DNA of 64,000 nucleotides from JAAYYY01 sp964579295 (GTDB lineage: Bacteria; Chloroflexota; Anaerolineae; Promineifilales; Promineifilaceae), in contig CAZOGK010000017.1 in assembly GCA_964579295.1 (NCBI GenBank), forward strand, positions 1 to 64,000. The letters are read 5' to 3'. Of the stretch, positions 36,316 through 46,303 are shown piece by piece. Position numbers and translations under genes: made by a program. A model generated the notes under the pieces. The model was not told where the DNA came from. It saw nothing but the letters and a program-made list of their open reading frames with translations, and did no database searches. Numbering within the stretch: position 1 is the first letter of the stretch; each line of letters opens with the position of its first letter.

Positions 36316-37324
36316 ACTCCTCCGGCTTCTCCAGATAGGGCGTGTGGCCGGCGTCGGCAATCACCACTTCCCGGTAGTTGCCGCCGGCCGCAGCGTAGGC
36401 CTCCAGCACGGCGCGCGTCTGCTGCAGCATCGGCTGCGGCGGCGCTTCCTCCTGCCCCGGATAGCCGGGCACCGCGCCGATGGCGCCCAGCGCCGCCAGG
36501 TCAAACATCGCCAGGTCGCCCACGATCTGGTCGTCGGCGCCGCGAATCCACAGAATAGGCGGCTTCGGCTGCACGTCCACAATGTCACTGGCGTCGAAAT
36601 GCTTGCGGTTAAACGCCGGCAGGATGCCTCGCTCGCCCGGCGCCACGCCCGGCCAGTTGGCCGAAGGGACCATCTCGCCCGGGTAGAAGTCGTCGCCGAT
36701 GCGCGTCGAAAGCATGCTCAGCACCAGGTCGTCCTCGCGCGGCAAGCTAAACGGCGGCTTCACGTAAAACTGGCGCAGCACGTTGCGCGGCGCCATCGGG
36801 TTCTCGTCGCCGCGCTCGCCCGCCGCCAGCAGCACCACAAACTCCGGGTTCACGCCCGCCGGCGCGCCGTCGTCGCTGGTCATCTCGCCGTCGGCGCCGT
36901 GGCTGCCGCCGTAGCCGTAGGGAGATATGGTATCGACCAGCGTCAGCGACAGCAGGTCGGCCGCGTACTCAATGGCGTACTTCATGGCGACGCCGCCGCC
37001 CATGCAATGGCCGACCAGATGGTAGCGCTCCAGGCCAATCGTCTCCACCAGCGAGCGCATATCCTCGACCATATCGCCCAGCCCAAGCGTGGCGTCAATC
37101 GGCAGCGGCTCCGTTGCCCCATAGCCGCGCAGGTCAGGCGCCAGCCCATAATAGCCCGCCGGCAGCGCCAGCATCGTCTCCTCCCAGAAAGCGGCTGACG
37201 AAACGTTGCCGTGGATAAACAGCACCGGGATGCCATCGCGGCTGCCGGCCGTCAGCACGTGCACCAGCAGCCTGTCCGTCTGAATCTGGCGCGAGGCAAT
37301 TCCGGGCAGCGTAGGGATTTGCAT
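36275..37324 (-). CDS. alpha/beta hydrolase with a Cys nucleophile elbow
   Basis: This 349-residue protein has the alpha/beta hydrolase core: oxyanion segment LFIHGNVSSAAFW, then DLRGYGAT, then the nucleophile elbow GHCMGG at residues 105-110, the acid region RGADDQIVG and the His in DAGHTPYLEKP. The nucleophile position is Cys107 where most members have Ser. The start follows the ribosome-binding site GGAGAGGAG. It leads the glycan cluster, but no specific substrate is suggested. A candidate -10 box (TATAAT on the minus strand) lies at 37450-37445. Confidence 0.85.
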   Translation of the reverse strand: MQIPTLPGIASRQIQTDRLLVHVLTAGSRDGIPVLFIHGNVSSAAFWEETMLALPAGYYGLAPDLRGYGATEPLPIDATLGLGDMVEDMRSLVETIGLERYHLVGHCMGGGVAMKYAIEYAADLLSLTLVDTISPYGYGGSHGADGEMTSDDGAPAGVNPEFVVLLAAGERGDENPMAPRNVLRQFYVKPPFSLPREDDLVLSMLSTRIGDDFYPGEMVPSANWPGVAPGERGILPAFNRKHFDASDIVDVQPKPPILWIRGADDQIVGDLAMFDLAALGAIGAVPGYPGQEEAPPQPMLQQTRAVLEAYAAAGGNYREVVIADAGHTPYLEKPEEFGAVFHGFLAAHS

Positions 37325-37394
37325 GGGGTAGTTCTCCTCTCCAACGAAGTTGTATATAACGACCCCTCTCGGGTGGTCGCGTTTCCAACCCGAC

Positions 37395-37413
37395 GGCGGG
37401 TTACAAACCCGCC
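37395..37413. repeat. palindromic repeat, GGCGGGTT/AACCCGCC type
   Basis: GGCGGGTT-aca-AACCCGCC is followed by CTACC. The same unit occurs at 22383, 48250 and 48283. It lies between the flippase and hydrolase genes. Confidence 0.75.
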
Positions 37414-37474
37414 CTACCGGCCAAGGTCTTTCGCTTTGACCCCCATTATAAACCCCCGCCGCCCGCCCGGCACT

Positions 37475-38968
37475 TCACGACCGCGCCGCCCAGCGCTGTA
37501 GCAGCGCCGCCAGCCGGCGCGGCTGGCGCGCGCCGCCCAACAGCGCCAGCAGCAGCCGCGCCGCCGTCGCCAGCAGCGCCTCCCGTTCCAGCGCCAGCAG
37601 CGCCAGCGCGTAGGCGGCGCCAAACGCCGCCAGCCGCAGCAGCGCCGGCCGCCAGAAGCCCGTCACCCCGGTCAGCCGCTCTGCCGCCAGCGCCGCGGCA
37701 AAGCCGGCCAGCAGCGCCAGCAGCGGCGGCCCAAACAGCCGCAGCAGCGAGAAATCGACAAAGCGGCGCGCCTGCCACAGGAAGAGCCCCGCGCCCGCCA
37801 GCAGCATCACGTTAATCGCCAGCGCCGCCCCGTTCACGCCCCACGGCCGCCCAAAGGCGAACAGCCCGGCGACCAGCACCGCCAGCTGCGCCGCCCGCGT
37901 CCAGACAATGCGCTCGGGCTCCCCGACGGCGATAAACAGGCTGGCCGTCACATTGCGCAGCGGGTCAATCAGGGCAAAGACCAGCATCAGCCGGAAGGGT
38001 GTGACCATCGGCAGCCAGCGCTCGGTGAGCAGCCCCACAATCAGCTCCGGCGCCATCAGGTTCAGCGCCCCCACCAGCAGAAAGCCGCTGCGCACGAGAA
38101 AGGCGCTGGCGCTGAAGAAGGCGCGCGAGAGCGTATGGCGGTCGCCCTTCAGCTCGGCAAACGTCCCGCCCGCCACCGCGTCCACCGACGCCGCCAGCAG
38201 CCGGCGCGGGTAGGCGGCAAAGGTAAAGGCGCGCGAATAGATGCCCAGCGCGCCGCTGCCCAGAAAGGCGCCCACCCACAGGTCGTCGGTGCGGTCGATA
38301 GCGCGTACCAGAAATTCGCCAACCACCGAGCGGCTGCCAAAACGCAGCAGGTAGCGCGCCACATCCGGCGCCCATAGCAGCCGCGGCCGCCACACCGGGC
38401 GCCAGCCATAGAGAAAGAAGAGGCGCACCGCCGCCGTCGCCAGGTCGGTTGCCAGCAGCGCCCACAGGCCGGCGCCGCGCAGCGCCAGAAAGAGCGCCAC
38501 CGCCGTCGTCAGCAGCCCTTCCACCGTGTGCATCAGCGCCAGCCGCCGGTGCACCACCCGCCGTACCAGCAGCACCGTGGGCGTGCCCACCAGCTGCAGC
38601 ACCGCCACGGCCCCCGCCAGCACCAGCAGCGCCAGCCGCAGCTCTCCCTCGGCAAAGAGCAGCGCGCCCGGCAGCAGCAGCGCCAGCCAGACGCCGGTCA
38701 ACATCAGCTTCAGCGTAAAGTGGACCGCGGCTGCCCGCCCCTCGTCCTCCGTCTCCGCCGCCCGGTGCAGCAGCGCGCTGCCCACGCCAAAATCGGCCAG
38801 CAGCGCGCTCAGCATCACCACACTGCTGGCAAATGCATAGACGCCAAACGTCTCCACTGCCAGCAGCCGCGACAGGAGAATGCCGCGCACCAGCAGAATC
38901 GCCACCGTAATCAGGTTAGCCGGAATATTCCAGGCGACCGCAGTAACGCTCCGTCGCGCCAGGCCCAT
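37475..38968 (-). CDS. polysaccharide flippase (Wzx/MOP superfamily)
   Basis: This 497-residue membrane protein has about 12-14 hydrophobic helices. The opening RSVTAVAWNIPANLITVAILLV and the segment FGVYAFASSVVMLSALLADFG are typical of lipid-linked oligosaccharide flippases of the WzxC type. It lies upstream of the glycosyltransferase cluster on the same strand, consistent with export of the glycan they build. Confidence 0.9.
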   Translation of the reverse strand: MGLARRSVTAVAWNIPANLITVAILLVRGILLSRLLAVETFGVYAFASSVVMLSALLADFGVGSALLHRAAETEDEGRAAAVHFTLKLMLTGVWLALLLPGALLFAEGELRLALLVLAGAVAVLQLVGTPTVLLVRRVVHRRLALMHTVEGLLTTAVALFLALRGAGLWALLATDLATAAVRLFFLYGWRPVWRPRLLWAPDVARYLLRFGSRSVVGEFLVRAIDRTDDLWVGAFLGSGALGIYSRAFTFAAYPRRLLAASVDAVAGGTFAELKGDRHTLSRAFFSASAFLVRSGFLLVGALNLMAPELIVGLLTERWLPMVTPFRLMLVFALIDPLRNVTASLFIAVGEPERIVWTRAAQLAVLVAGLFAFGRPWGVNGAALAINVMLLAGAGLFLWQARRFVDFSLLRLFGPPLLALLAGFAAALAAERLTGVTGFWRPALLRLAAFGAAYALALLALEREALLATAARLLLALLGGARQPRRLAALLQRWAARS

Positions 38969-39006
38969 TGGCTGCCACAGGGTCGCCCCGTAGAAACGAG
39001 CTCAGC

Positions 39007-39302
39007 CGTTCGGGCGAAACGACTAAAGTCGTTACTACCTGAGCAGCGCTTCGTAGTAACGACTTCAGTCGTTCGTTCGGAAGAAACGACCAGAGTGGTT
39101 ACTACCTCAGCAGCGCTTCGTCGTNNNNNNNNNNNNNNNNNNNNNNNNNNNNNNNNNNNNNNNNNNNNNNNNNNNNNNNNNNNNNNNNNNNNNNNNNNNN
39201 NNNNNNNNNNNNNNNNNNNNNNNNCGTTCGTTCGGAAGAAACGACCAGAGTGGTTACTACCTCAGCAGCGCTTCGTCGTAACGACTTCAGTCGTTTAACC
39301 GC
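39007..39302. repeat. tandem inverted-repeat elements (with scaffold gap 39125-39224)
   Basis: Two related units of about 63 bases occur here. Unit 1 has arms CGACTAAAGTCGTTACTAC and GTAGTAACGACTTCAGTCG (19 bases, one mismatch) around CTGAGCAGCGCTTC-type loop sequence. Unit 2 repeats the pattern with a diverged left arm. The gap lies inside unit 2 and its flanks (39070-39124 and 39225-39279) are the same 55 bases. A further half-copy, ACGACTAAAGTCGT, lies just to the right. The elements look like small non-autonomous mobile or REP-like units. No gene is visible in the 375-base space 38969-39343. Confidence 0.8.
39125..39224. other. scaffold gap (100 N) inside a repeat, flanks overlap by 55 bases
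   Basis: The 55 bases before and after the N run are identical. Because this is also repeat sequence, additional lost copies cannot be excluded. Confidence 0.85.
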
Positions 39303-39343
39303 CCACGACTAAAGTCGTACCTACAAGCTACCCATCTCCTCCA

Positions 39344-39802
39344 TCACCCACCGTCAACTGACCATTGACCGCGACCCACCGGCAGCGCCTCCAGCTTCAG
39401 CTGGCTGCTGCCGATAGTCAGCACGTCGCCGGGCGCAATAATCGTCGCCGCCTCCACCGGCTCGCCGTTAAGCAGCGTACCATTGCGGCTGTTGAGGTCT
39501 TCCACCCACCATTGCCGGCCGCGCAGCATCAGCAGCGCGTGCTCGTTCGATACGTAATCATCCTCCAGCACAATATTGTTGCCCGGCGCTCGCCCGATAC
39601 TCGTCACCGCCGCCAGCGGGAAGAGCTGACCGTTCTCCCCGTCAAGCTGGCGCAGCAGCCCCTGCGGCTCGTCCATGGCCGCCGCCGCGCGCGCCGTCGT
39701 GTGGATATCCAGATAGATGAGCCAGGCGATGACGCCCAGAAAGGCCAGCAAGACCAGCGCCCCTGCCAGCCGCAGGACCAACAGGAGAACGGGTAGGCTC
39801 AT
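39344..39802 (-). CDS. membrane-anchored FHA domain protein
   Basis: The ATG at 39802 overlaps the previous gene's stop by four bases and gives 152 residues. One N-terminal membrane helix (MSLPVLLLVLRLAGALVLLA...) is followed by a forkhead-associated domain with TSIGRAPGNNIVLEDDYVS and VEDLNSRNGTLLNGEP. FHA domains bind phospho-threonine. The last codons coincide with a 7-base periodic sequence (GGTCAAT, GGTCAGT, TGACGGT on the coding strand). Confidence 0.92.
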   Translation of the reverse strand: MSLPVLLLVLRLAGALVLLAFLGVIAWLIYLDIHTTARAAAAMDEPQGLLRQLDGENGQLFPLAAVTSIGRAPGNNIVLEDDYVSNEHALLMLRGRQWWVEDLNSRNGTLLNGEPVEAATIIAPGDVLTIGSSQLKLEALPVGRGQWSVDGG

Positions 39803-40581
39803 TGCAGCTCGTCGCGAGTAAGGGCCAGCGTCTCCTGGGCGCCGCTCTCCCCGGCGGGCAGCTCCTCGCGCCGGTCCAACCCCTCGCCATAGATGAGGCT
39901 GACCCGGCCGGAGAGCGTAATCAGGTCGCCCGGCTGCAGCACGCACTCGCCGCACGGCTCGCCGTTGACCGCCACCCCGCCGCGGCTGCCGGCGTCGTAA
40001 AGCACAAAGCGCCCGTAGCGCCAGCGGATCTGCGCGTGCTGCCGGCTGACCACCGGCGAGTCGATAATCACGTCGTTGTCGATGCGCCGCCCAATGGTGA
40101 TGACCGGCTTATCCAACGGCACGTGCCGCCGCCCGTTAACAATGAGGAAGGCATCCAGCGCGTGCAGTCGCTCGTAAGCCAGGGCTACCTCGTGGCGCAG
40201 GTCCCCCGTCACCGTTTCCACGCCGGCCCGCTTCTCGGCGCGGATGCGCACCGCGCGCCGCGGCACGTCGGCCGCCTGCTGCAGAATGACGCGCGCCGGC
40301 CCGCCCAGCGCCACGCCCCCCTGCTGCGCCAGGTCACGTACATAGTCGGCCAACCGCGCTTCCAGCTCGCCGCGCTGCTGCAGGCTGGCAAAATCCCGGG
40401 GATGAAAAGCAACGTGGAACTCGTTGGGCGCCTCGCCCCCCGGCCCGCGCTCGTCGATAGCGTCGGCCAGTCGCGCCGCCACCTCTCCCGCCAGGCTGCG
40501 CTCGCCGAAGAGCCGCCCGAAAGTGCCCTCCACCAGCCGCTGCGCCAGCGCCTCAAATCGCGTAAAGGGTCGGGCATCCAT
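39799..40581 (-). CDS. DUF3662 and FHA domain protein (FhaA-like)
   Basis: This 260-residue protein has an N-terminal DUF3662 domain (residues 1-120, FEALAQRLVEGTFGRLF to HVAFHPRDFASL). A C-terminal FHA domain follows, with ITIGRRIDNDVIIDSPVVSRQHAQI and LYDAGSRGGVAVNGE. The pair of FHA genes resembles the FhaA/FhaB pair of Actinobacteria, which work with Ser/Thr kinases in cell-wall control; no kinase gene is in view here. The ATG at 40581 lies 7 bases after a TATAAT box, so the gene is probably leaderless. An ATG at 40590 overlaps that box and is less likely. Confidence 0.92.
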   Translation of the reverse strand: MDARPFTRFEALAQRLVEGTFGRLFGERSLAGEVAARLADAIDERGPGGEAPNEFHVAFHPRDFASLQQRGELEARLADYVRDLAQQGGVALGGPARVILQQAADVPRRAVRIRAEKRAGVETVTGDLRHEVALAYERLHALDAFLIVNGRRHVPLDKPVITIGRRIDNDVIIDSPVVSRQHAQIRWRYGRFVLYDAGSRGGVAVNGEPCGECVLQPGDLITLSGRVSLIYGEGLDRREELPAGESGAQETLALTRDELQ

Positions 40582-40588
40582 AAAGCGC

Positions 40589-40616
40589 ATTATAACCCTA
40601 CCCCCTCCATCGTCAA
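40589..40616 (-). promoter_or_regulatory. promoter of the FHA gene pair (leaderless)
   Basis: On the minus strand TTGACG (40616-40611) and TATAAT (40594-40589) are spaced by 16 bases. The ATG at 40581 falls at the predicted transcription start. Confidence 0.75.
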
Positions 40617-40661
40617 CGCGTTGTCCCCTACACTCACGCTCTGTATACTTGCAGAGCAGTC

Positions 40662-40722
40662 AGCCGTTAGCCTTTAGCCATTGGCTTTTGGCTAACGGCT
40701 AAAAGCTAAGAGCTAAAGGCTG
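40662..40722. repeat. 7-base periodic array with inverted halves
   Basis: The sequence parses into AGCCGTT, AGCCTTT, AGCCATT, GGCTTTT, GGCTAAC, GGCTAAA, AGCTAAG, AGCTAAA and GGCTGG. AGCCGTTAGCC (40662) pairs with GGCTAACGGCT further right. It ends four bases before the selD start. Confidence 0.7.
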
Positions 40723-40725
40723 GAA

Positions 40726-41786
<1,061 letters not shown>

Positions 41787-41802
<16 letters not shown>

Positions 41803-44800
41803 TCCTGCGGCGCCGCCGGCAGCGTAAAGCTAAAAGCCGCGCCCTTGCCCGGCGTGCTGTCCACCCACAGCCGGCCGCCGTGCGCCTCTACGGCCAGCTG
41901 GCAGAAGGCCAGCCCCAGGCCCGCGCCCCGGTCGCGCCCGTCGCCCGTGACAAACTTATCGAACACCGTCTCCTGCAGCCCCGGCGGCAGCCCTGGCCCA
42001 TCGTCGCGCACCGTGATGACAAAGTCGCCATTGTCCAGCTTCAGCTCCGTTTCGATGCTGCCGCCCGGCGGCGTGAACTTGATGGCATTGCCCACCAGAT
42101 TGTCGATAATGCGCTCCACCAGCCACGGGTCCACGTAGGCCGGCGGCAGCGCCGGCGCTAACGTCGTCGCCAGCCGCAGCCCTTTCGCCCCCGCCAGCGT
42201 CGCCTGCGCCGCCATCACCTCGTCCACCACCTGCTCCAGGCACGTCTCCTGCCGCTCCACCGGCAGCCGCCCGTTCTCCAGCCGGCTGATGTTGAGGATC
42301 TCGTTGACCAGCGCCAGCATGCGCGCCGTGCTCTGCCCGGCAATCTCCAGCAGCTCCACCACCTCCGCCTGGCTCGCCGGGTCCAGGCTGGCGAGCGCCA
42401 GCTCCAGCCCGCTGGCGGCCACATTCAGCGGGTTGCGCAGGTCGTGGACCATCATATGCGTCACGTCGTCGCGCATGCGCTGCAGCTCTCGCTCGCGGCT
42501 TACGTCCTGCAGCACAATCAGCCGGCCCAGCATCGTCTGCCCCGCCACCACCGGCAGGTTCAACCAGTGCAGCTCGCGCCCGCCCGCCTGCAGGTCGCCC
42601 TCACGCGGGCCCGTATCGCCGCTCTCCATACGCTGCACCTCGGCGTCAATCACCGCCGCCGCCTCCGGGTCGCGCTTGCGCAGCCAGAGGTACAGCCGGG
42701 CCAGCGGCGCGTTCACCCACTGCTCCGGCTCGCCGGCCAGCCCCCAATAGTCCAGCGCGCGCGGGTTGATCACCAGCAGCCGCCGGTCCACGCCAATGAG
42801 CATGATGCCGTCGCGGCTGGCGGCAATCAGCGCCTGCAGCCGCGTTTGCTCCTCGCTCACGGCCTGGAAGAGGTGCGCGTTCGCCATGCCCAGCGCCAGC
42901 GCCTCGGCCAGCAGCTCCGCCGTGCGCAGCTCCTCCTGCCCAAAATCGTCGGTCCGGCCGCTGGCGACGAGAAAGACGCCCAGCCGTTCGCGCCGGCGCA
43001 GCGGTACGGCAATCAGGCTGCCCAGCTCCTCTCCCTTGTGGAAGCCCGGCTCCGCCTGCAGGTCGCGCACCAGGCGCGGCCGGGCGCTCAGAAACGCCGC
43101 GCCGGAATGGCCTTCGCCAAAGGGCAGCGACAGGCCGCGCGCGCCCTGCAAGATGCCGGTCGCCGCTCCCACCACCAGCCTGCCGCCCTGCGGCTCCAGA
43201 ATGGCGACGCCCGGCCAGCCGGTCAGCTCGCGGATCTTCTCCACGGCCGCCTCGGTGACGCTGCGCTCTTCCAGCTTCTCGCCGATGGTCGCCAGCACGT
43301 GGTAGACCGTCTGCTGTTGCGCGGCCAGCCGCCGCTGCTGCTCATACACCTGCGCGTTCTGCAGCGCCAGCGCCACCTGGTGCGCCGCCGCGTCCATCAG
43401 CTCCACGTCGCCTCTCTGGAAATGGCCGGGCTGCGAATGCTGCAGCGTTAGCACGCCCGGCGTCGTCTCGCCGCTGACAATGGGGGCCACCAGCACCGAG
43501 CGCGCCACGTAGGGCTGGTCCTGCAGCGTCAGCCAGCGCGGCTCTTGCTCCGTATCCTCGACAATCACCGTCTGCCGGTTGCGCACGGCCCAGCCGGCCA
43601 GCCCCTCCTCCATCACCTGGCCCACGGCCGCGCCGGCCGCCTCACCGCCGCGCGCCAGAATGCTGGCCGTAATGCGCCGCTCCGCGTCCAGCAGGAAAAT
43701 GCTGCCCTGCTCGGCGTCGGTCACATTACAGGCCACCGACAGCGCATTACGCAGCGTCGCCTCCAGGCTGAGCCCGGTCGCCGTGGCGCGGGCCACGGCC
43801 AGCAGCTTCTCGTACATCACCTGCCGCGCCAGCAGCGCCGCCGCCGCTGCCTGCTGCTCGGTCACGTCGCGCCAGACAACCAGCCGGCCCTGCCGCTCGC
43901 CGCGCTCGTCCAGCAGCGGCGCCATACGCAGCTCATAGCGCCGCTCCTCCTCGCCCTGGACAATGGCTACCTCCGTCTCCAGCTGCAGCTCCTGCCGGCT
44001 GCGCTCCCAGATATCCGCCCACTGCGGCAGCGCCTCGGCCAGCGCCGCCCCGTGCAGCGCCGCCGCCGGCCGGCCCAGCAGCGCCACCGCCGCCGGGTTA
44101 GCCTCCACAATGCGCTCCTGCGCGTTCACCACCAGCACCCCGTCAATCATCTGGTCAAAGACCGTGCGCAGCGCCACCGGCACCAGCGCCCACAGCCCGT
44201 GCCGCAGCAGCCCCCAGGTAATGAGCGCGCCGCTGGCGGTAAAGGCCACCGGCGCCAGGTCCACGGCCAGCGGCGCCGCCCGCGCCAGCAAAAAGCCGGG
44301 CAGCGGCAGCCAGGCAGCCAGGAGCATGGCCGCGCGCAGCGGGCGGCTCTCCCCGGCCATGCGCTCCAGCAGCGCCGGCTGCAACCGCAGCGCCCCGGCC
44401 GCCAGCAGCAGCGTCGCGTAAGCCACGTGCGCCGCGTACCACGGCCCATAACTGCTCAGCGCCGCCAGGAACGGCCCGTCCACGCCCGGCGCCGGCTGGG
44501 CCAGCCCCAGCGCCAGCGTCGCCAGCGCTGGCAGCGCCAGCAGCAGCGCCGGCCCCGGCCGCAGCCAGCGCGCGCGGCCCGCAAAGCGCTGCGCAAAGAG
44601 GAACCAGGCCACAGGCGCCGCCGCTACGCCCGGCAGCTGCACCACCGCCCAGAAAAGCCGGGTCGCCTCCGTGCTGGCCTCCAGCTCCAGCACCTGCCCC
44701 AGGCTCCACAGCGCCGCCGCCAGCAGCAGCACCGTAAACGAGCCGCTCCAGGGGCGAACCCGCCGCTGCCAGGCCAGCAGCGCCAGCCAGGTCGCCGCCA

Positions 44801-44858
44801 ACGCCGCCGCAAACAGCAGCAATGAAAACAGCGCCTGCACCCACGTCCACGTCGTCAC
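41787..44858 (-). CDS. multi-sensor hybrid-type histidine kinase (7TM, PAS, GAF, GAF, PAS, HisKA, ATPase)
   Basis: This 1,023-residue membrane kinase begins with seven or eight helices (residues 1-230) like the HisKA_7TM sensor. A PAS domain (LRTVFDQMIDGVLVVNAQERI), two GAF domains (centred near 440 and 600) and a second PAS domain (ASRDGIMLIGVDRRLLVINP) follow. The phospho-acceptor helix reads MMVHDLRNPLN, and the ATPase has N-box DNLVGNAIKFTP, VRDDGPGLP and GAGLGLAF. No receiver domain is present and no response regulator is adjacent. The GTG at 44858 is favoured: GAGGA lies 7 bases before it and a TATAAT box lies at 44894-44889. A GTG at 44912 would place the box inside the gene. Confidence 0.9.
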
Positions 44859-44938
44859 AAACCAGTCCTCATACCCATTGCAGCCAACATTATAAGCCCT
44901 TTCCCAACCCACCGACAGGGCATGAAGGTACCAGCGGA

Positions 44939-45022
44939 GATACGAGTTTCGAGAGGTAGGTCGGGTTTCCTACCCGACACCGCCACTCGCAACTCGCAAC
45001 TCGTGACTCGCCACTCGCCATT
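44939..45022. repeat. 7-base periodic arrays flanking a palindrome
   Basis: The left part reads ATACGAG, TTTCGAG. The right part reads CACTCGC, AACTCGC, AACTCGT, GACTCGC, CACTCGC. Between them is GTAGGTCGGGTTTCCTACCCGACA, itself a palindrome split as GTCGGGTT-type arms. The left and right words are reverse complements in pattern. Confidence 0.65.
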
Positions 45023-45090
45023 CCTCTTTGCACATCCCCCCTCCTCCCGCTACAAATAGGCCATCGTCGCCAATAGAGGAGAATGTCCCC

Positions 45091-46179
45091 ATGACCACAC
45101 ACGAACGGCTGGCGCGCGTGCGCGCTGCCTTACCCGGCTGGGGGGTCGATGGCCTCCTGGTCAGCGACCCGTTTAACCGCCGCTGGCTCAGCGGCTTTAC
45201 CGGCTCGGCCGGCTGGCTGCTTATACTGCCCGACTCCGCCTGGCTCGCCACCGACTTCCGCTATTGGGAGCAGGCCGCGGCCGAAGCCCCCGCCTACACC
45301 GTCCACCAGATGGGCGAAAAGCGCATCATCTCCGAAACTGTGCGCGAGGTTGCCGCCGGCCGCCGCCTCGGCGTCGAAGCCAGCCACCTCACCCTGCAGG
45401 CGTTCGCCGACCTGCAGCAGGTGGAAGGCGTGACCTGGCAGCCCCTGAAAGAGACGGTGGAACCCTGGCGCGCCGTCAAGAGCGCGGCCGAGCTGGAGAC
45501 GATCCGCCGCGCCGCCGCCATCACCGACGCCGTGGCTGCCCGCATCCCCCAGATGGTCCGCCGCGACATGAGCGAGCGCGAGCTGGCCTGGCTCATCGAG
45601 CGCGCCATGCGTGATGAAGGCGCCCAGGCCGTCGCCTTCGACGTGATTGCCGCCTCCGGCCCCAACGCCGCCCTGCCGCACCATCACCCCGGCGACCGCC
45701 GTCTGCAGGAAGGCGACAGCCTCATTATCGACATGGGCGCCCAGGTCGATGGTTACAAGAGCGACCTGACCCGCACCTTCTACCTCGCCGGACCGGCCGG
45801 CGGACCCAGCGAGCAGTTCCAGGCCGTCTACGGCACGACGTTGCGCGCCCAGCAGGCGGCGCTGGCCGGCCTGCGTCCCGGCCTCAGCGGCGTCGAGGGC
45901 GATGCGCTCGCGCGCGACGTCATCAGCGCCGCCGGCCACGGCGACCATTTCGGCCACGGCCTGGGCCACGGCCTCGGCCTTTTCATCCACGAGCAGCCCC
46001 GCCTCAGCCCGCTCAGCACCAACGCATCCCTCGAAGCCGGCATGGTCGTCACCGTCGAGCCCGGCATCTACCTGCCCGGCTGGGGCGGCGTGCGCATCGA
46101 AGACCTTGTCCTGCTCACCGCAGACGGCGTCGAGCTCCTCAGCCACGCCCCCAAAGAACCGGTCATCCACCTGACCTGA
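45091..46179 (+). CDS. M24 family Xaa-Pro aminopeptidase
   Basis: This 362-residue cytoplasmic metallopeptidase removes N-terminal residues ahead of proline. It has a creatinase-like N-terminal domain (DGLLVSDPFNRRWLSGFTGS). The catalytic domain has dinuclear metal ligands in IIDMGAQVDGYKSDLTRTF (two Asp), GHGLGHGLGLFIHE (His), VTVEPGIYLP (Glu) and VRIEDLVL (Glu). The start at 45091 is preceded by GAGGAGAAT. It is the size of PepQ/YpdF-type enzymes. Confidence 0.95.
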   Translation: MTTHERLARVRAALPGWGVDGLLVSDPFNRRWLSGFTGSAGWLLILPDSAWLATDFRYWEQAAAEAPAYTVHQMGEKRIISETVREVAAGRRLGVEASHLTLQAFADLQQVEGVTWQPLKETVEPWRAVKSAAELETIRRAAAITDAVAARIPQMVRRDMSERELAWLIERAMRDEGAQAVAFDVIAASGPNAALPHHHPGDRRLQEGDSLIIDMGAQVDGYKSDLTRTFYLAGPAGGPSEQFQAVYGTTLRAQQAALAGLRPGLSGVEGDALARDVISAAGHGDHFGHGLGHGLGLFIHEQPRLSPLSTNASLEAGMVVTVEPGIYLPGWGGVRIEDLVLLTADGVELLSHAPKEPVIHLT

Positions 46180-46238
46180 AGCTCTCACCAACGCAGGTGA
46201 CCGGCACTTCCAAGTTGCCGGTCACCATCGCCTTTAGC

Positions 46239-46277
46239 CATTCGCAACTCGCAACTCACAACTCCCCACTCGCCCCT
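46239..46277. repeat. 7-base periodic array
   Basis: Words are ATTCGC, AACTCGC, AACTCAC, AACTCCC, CACTCGC, with a further CCCTCCC. It ends 15 bases before a -10 box for the TPR gene. Confidence 0.6.
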
Positions 46278-46303
46278 CCCACACCCTGCGGTACAATAGC
46301 CCC

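Noticed and set aside
39007..39302. Possible CRISPR array
   Set aside because: Only two related units are visible, their arms are long inverted repeats, and there are no unique spacers of uniform length or cas genes.
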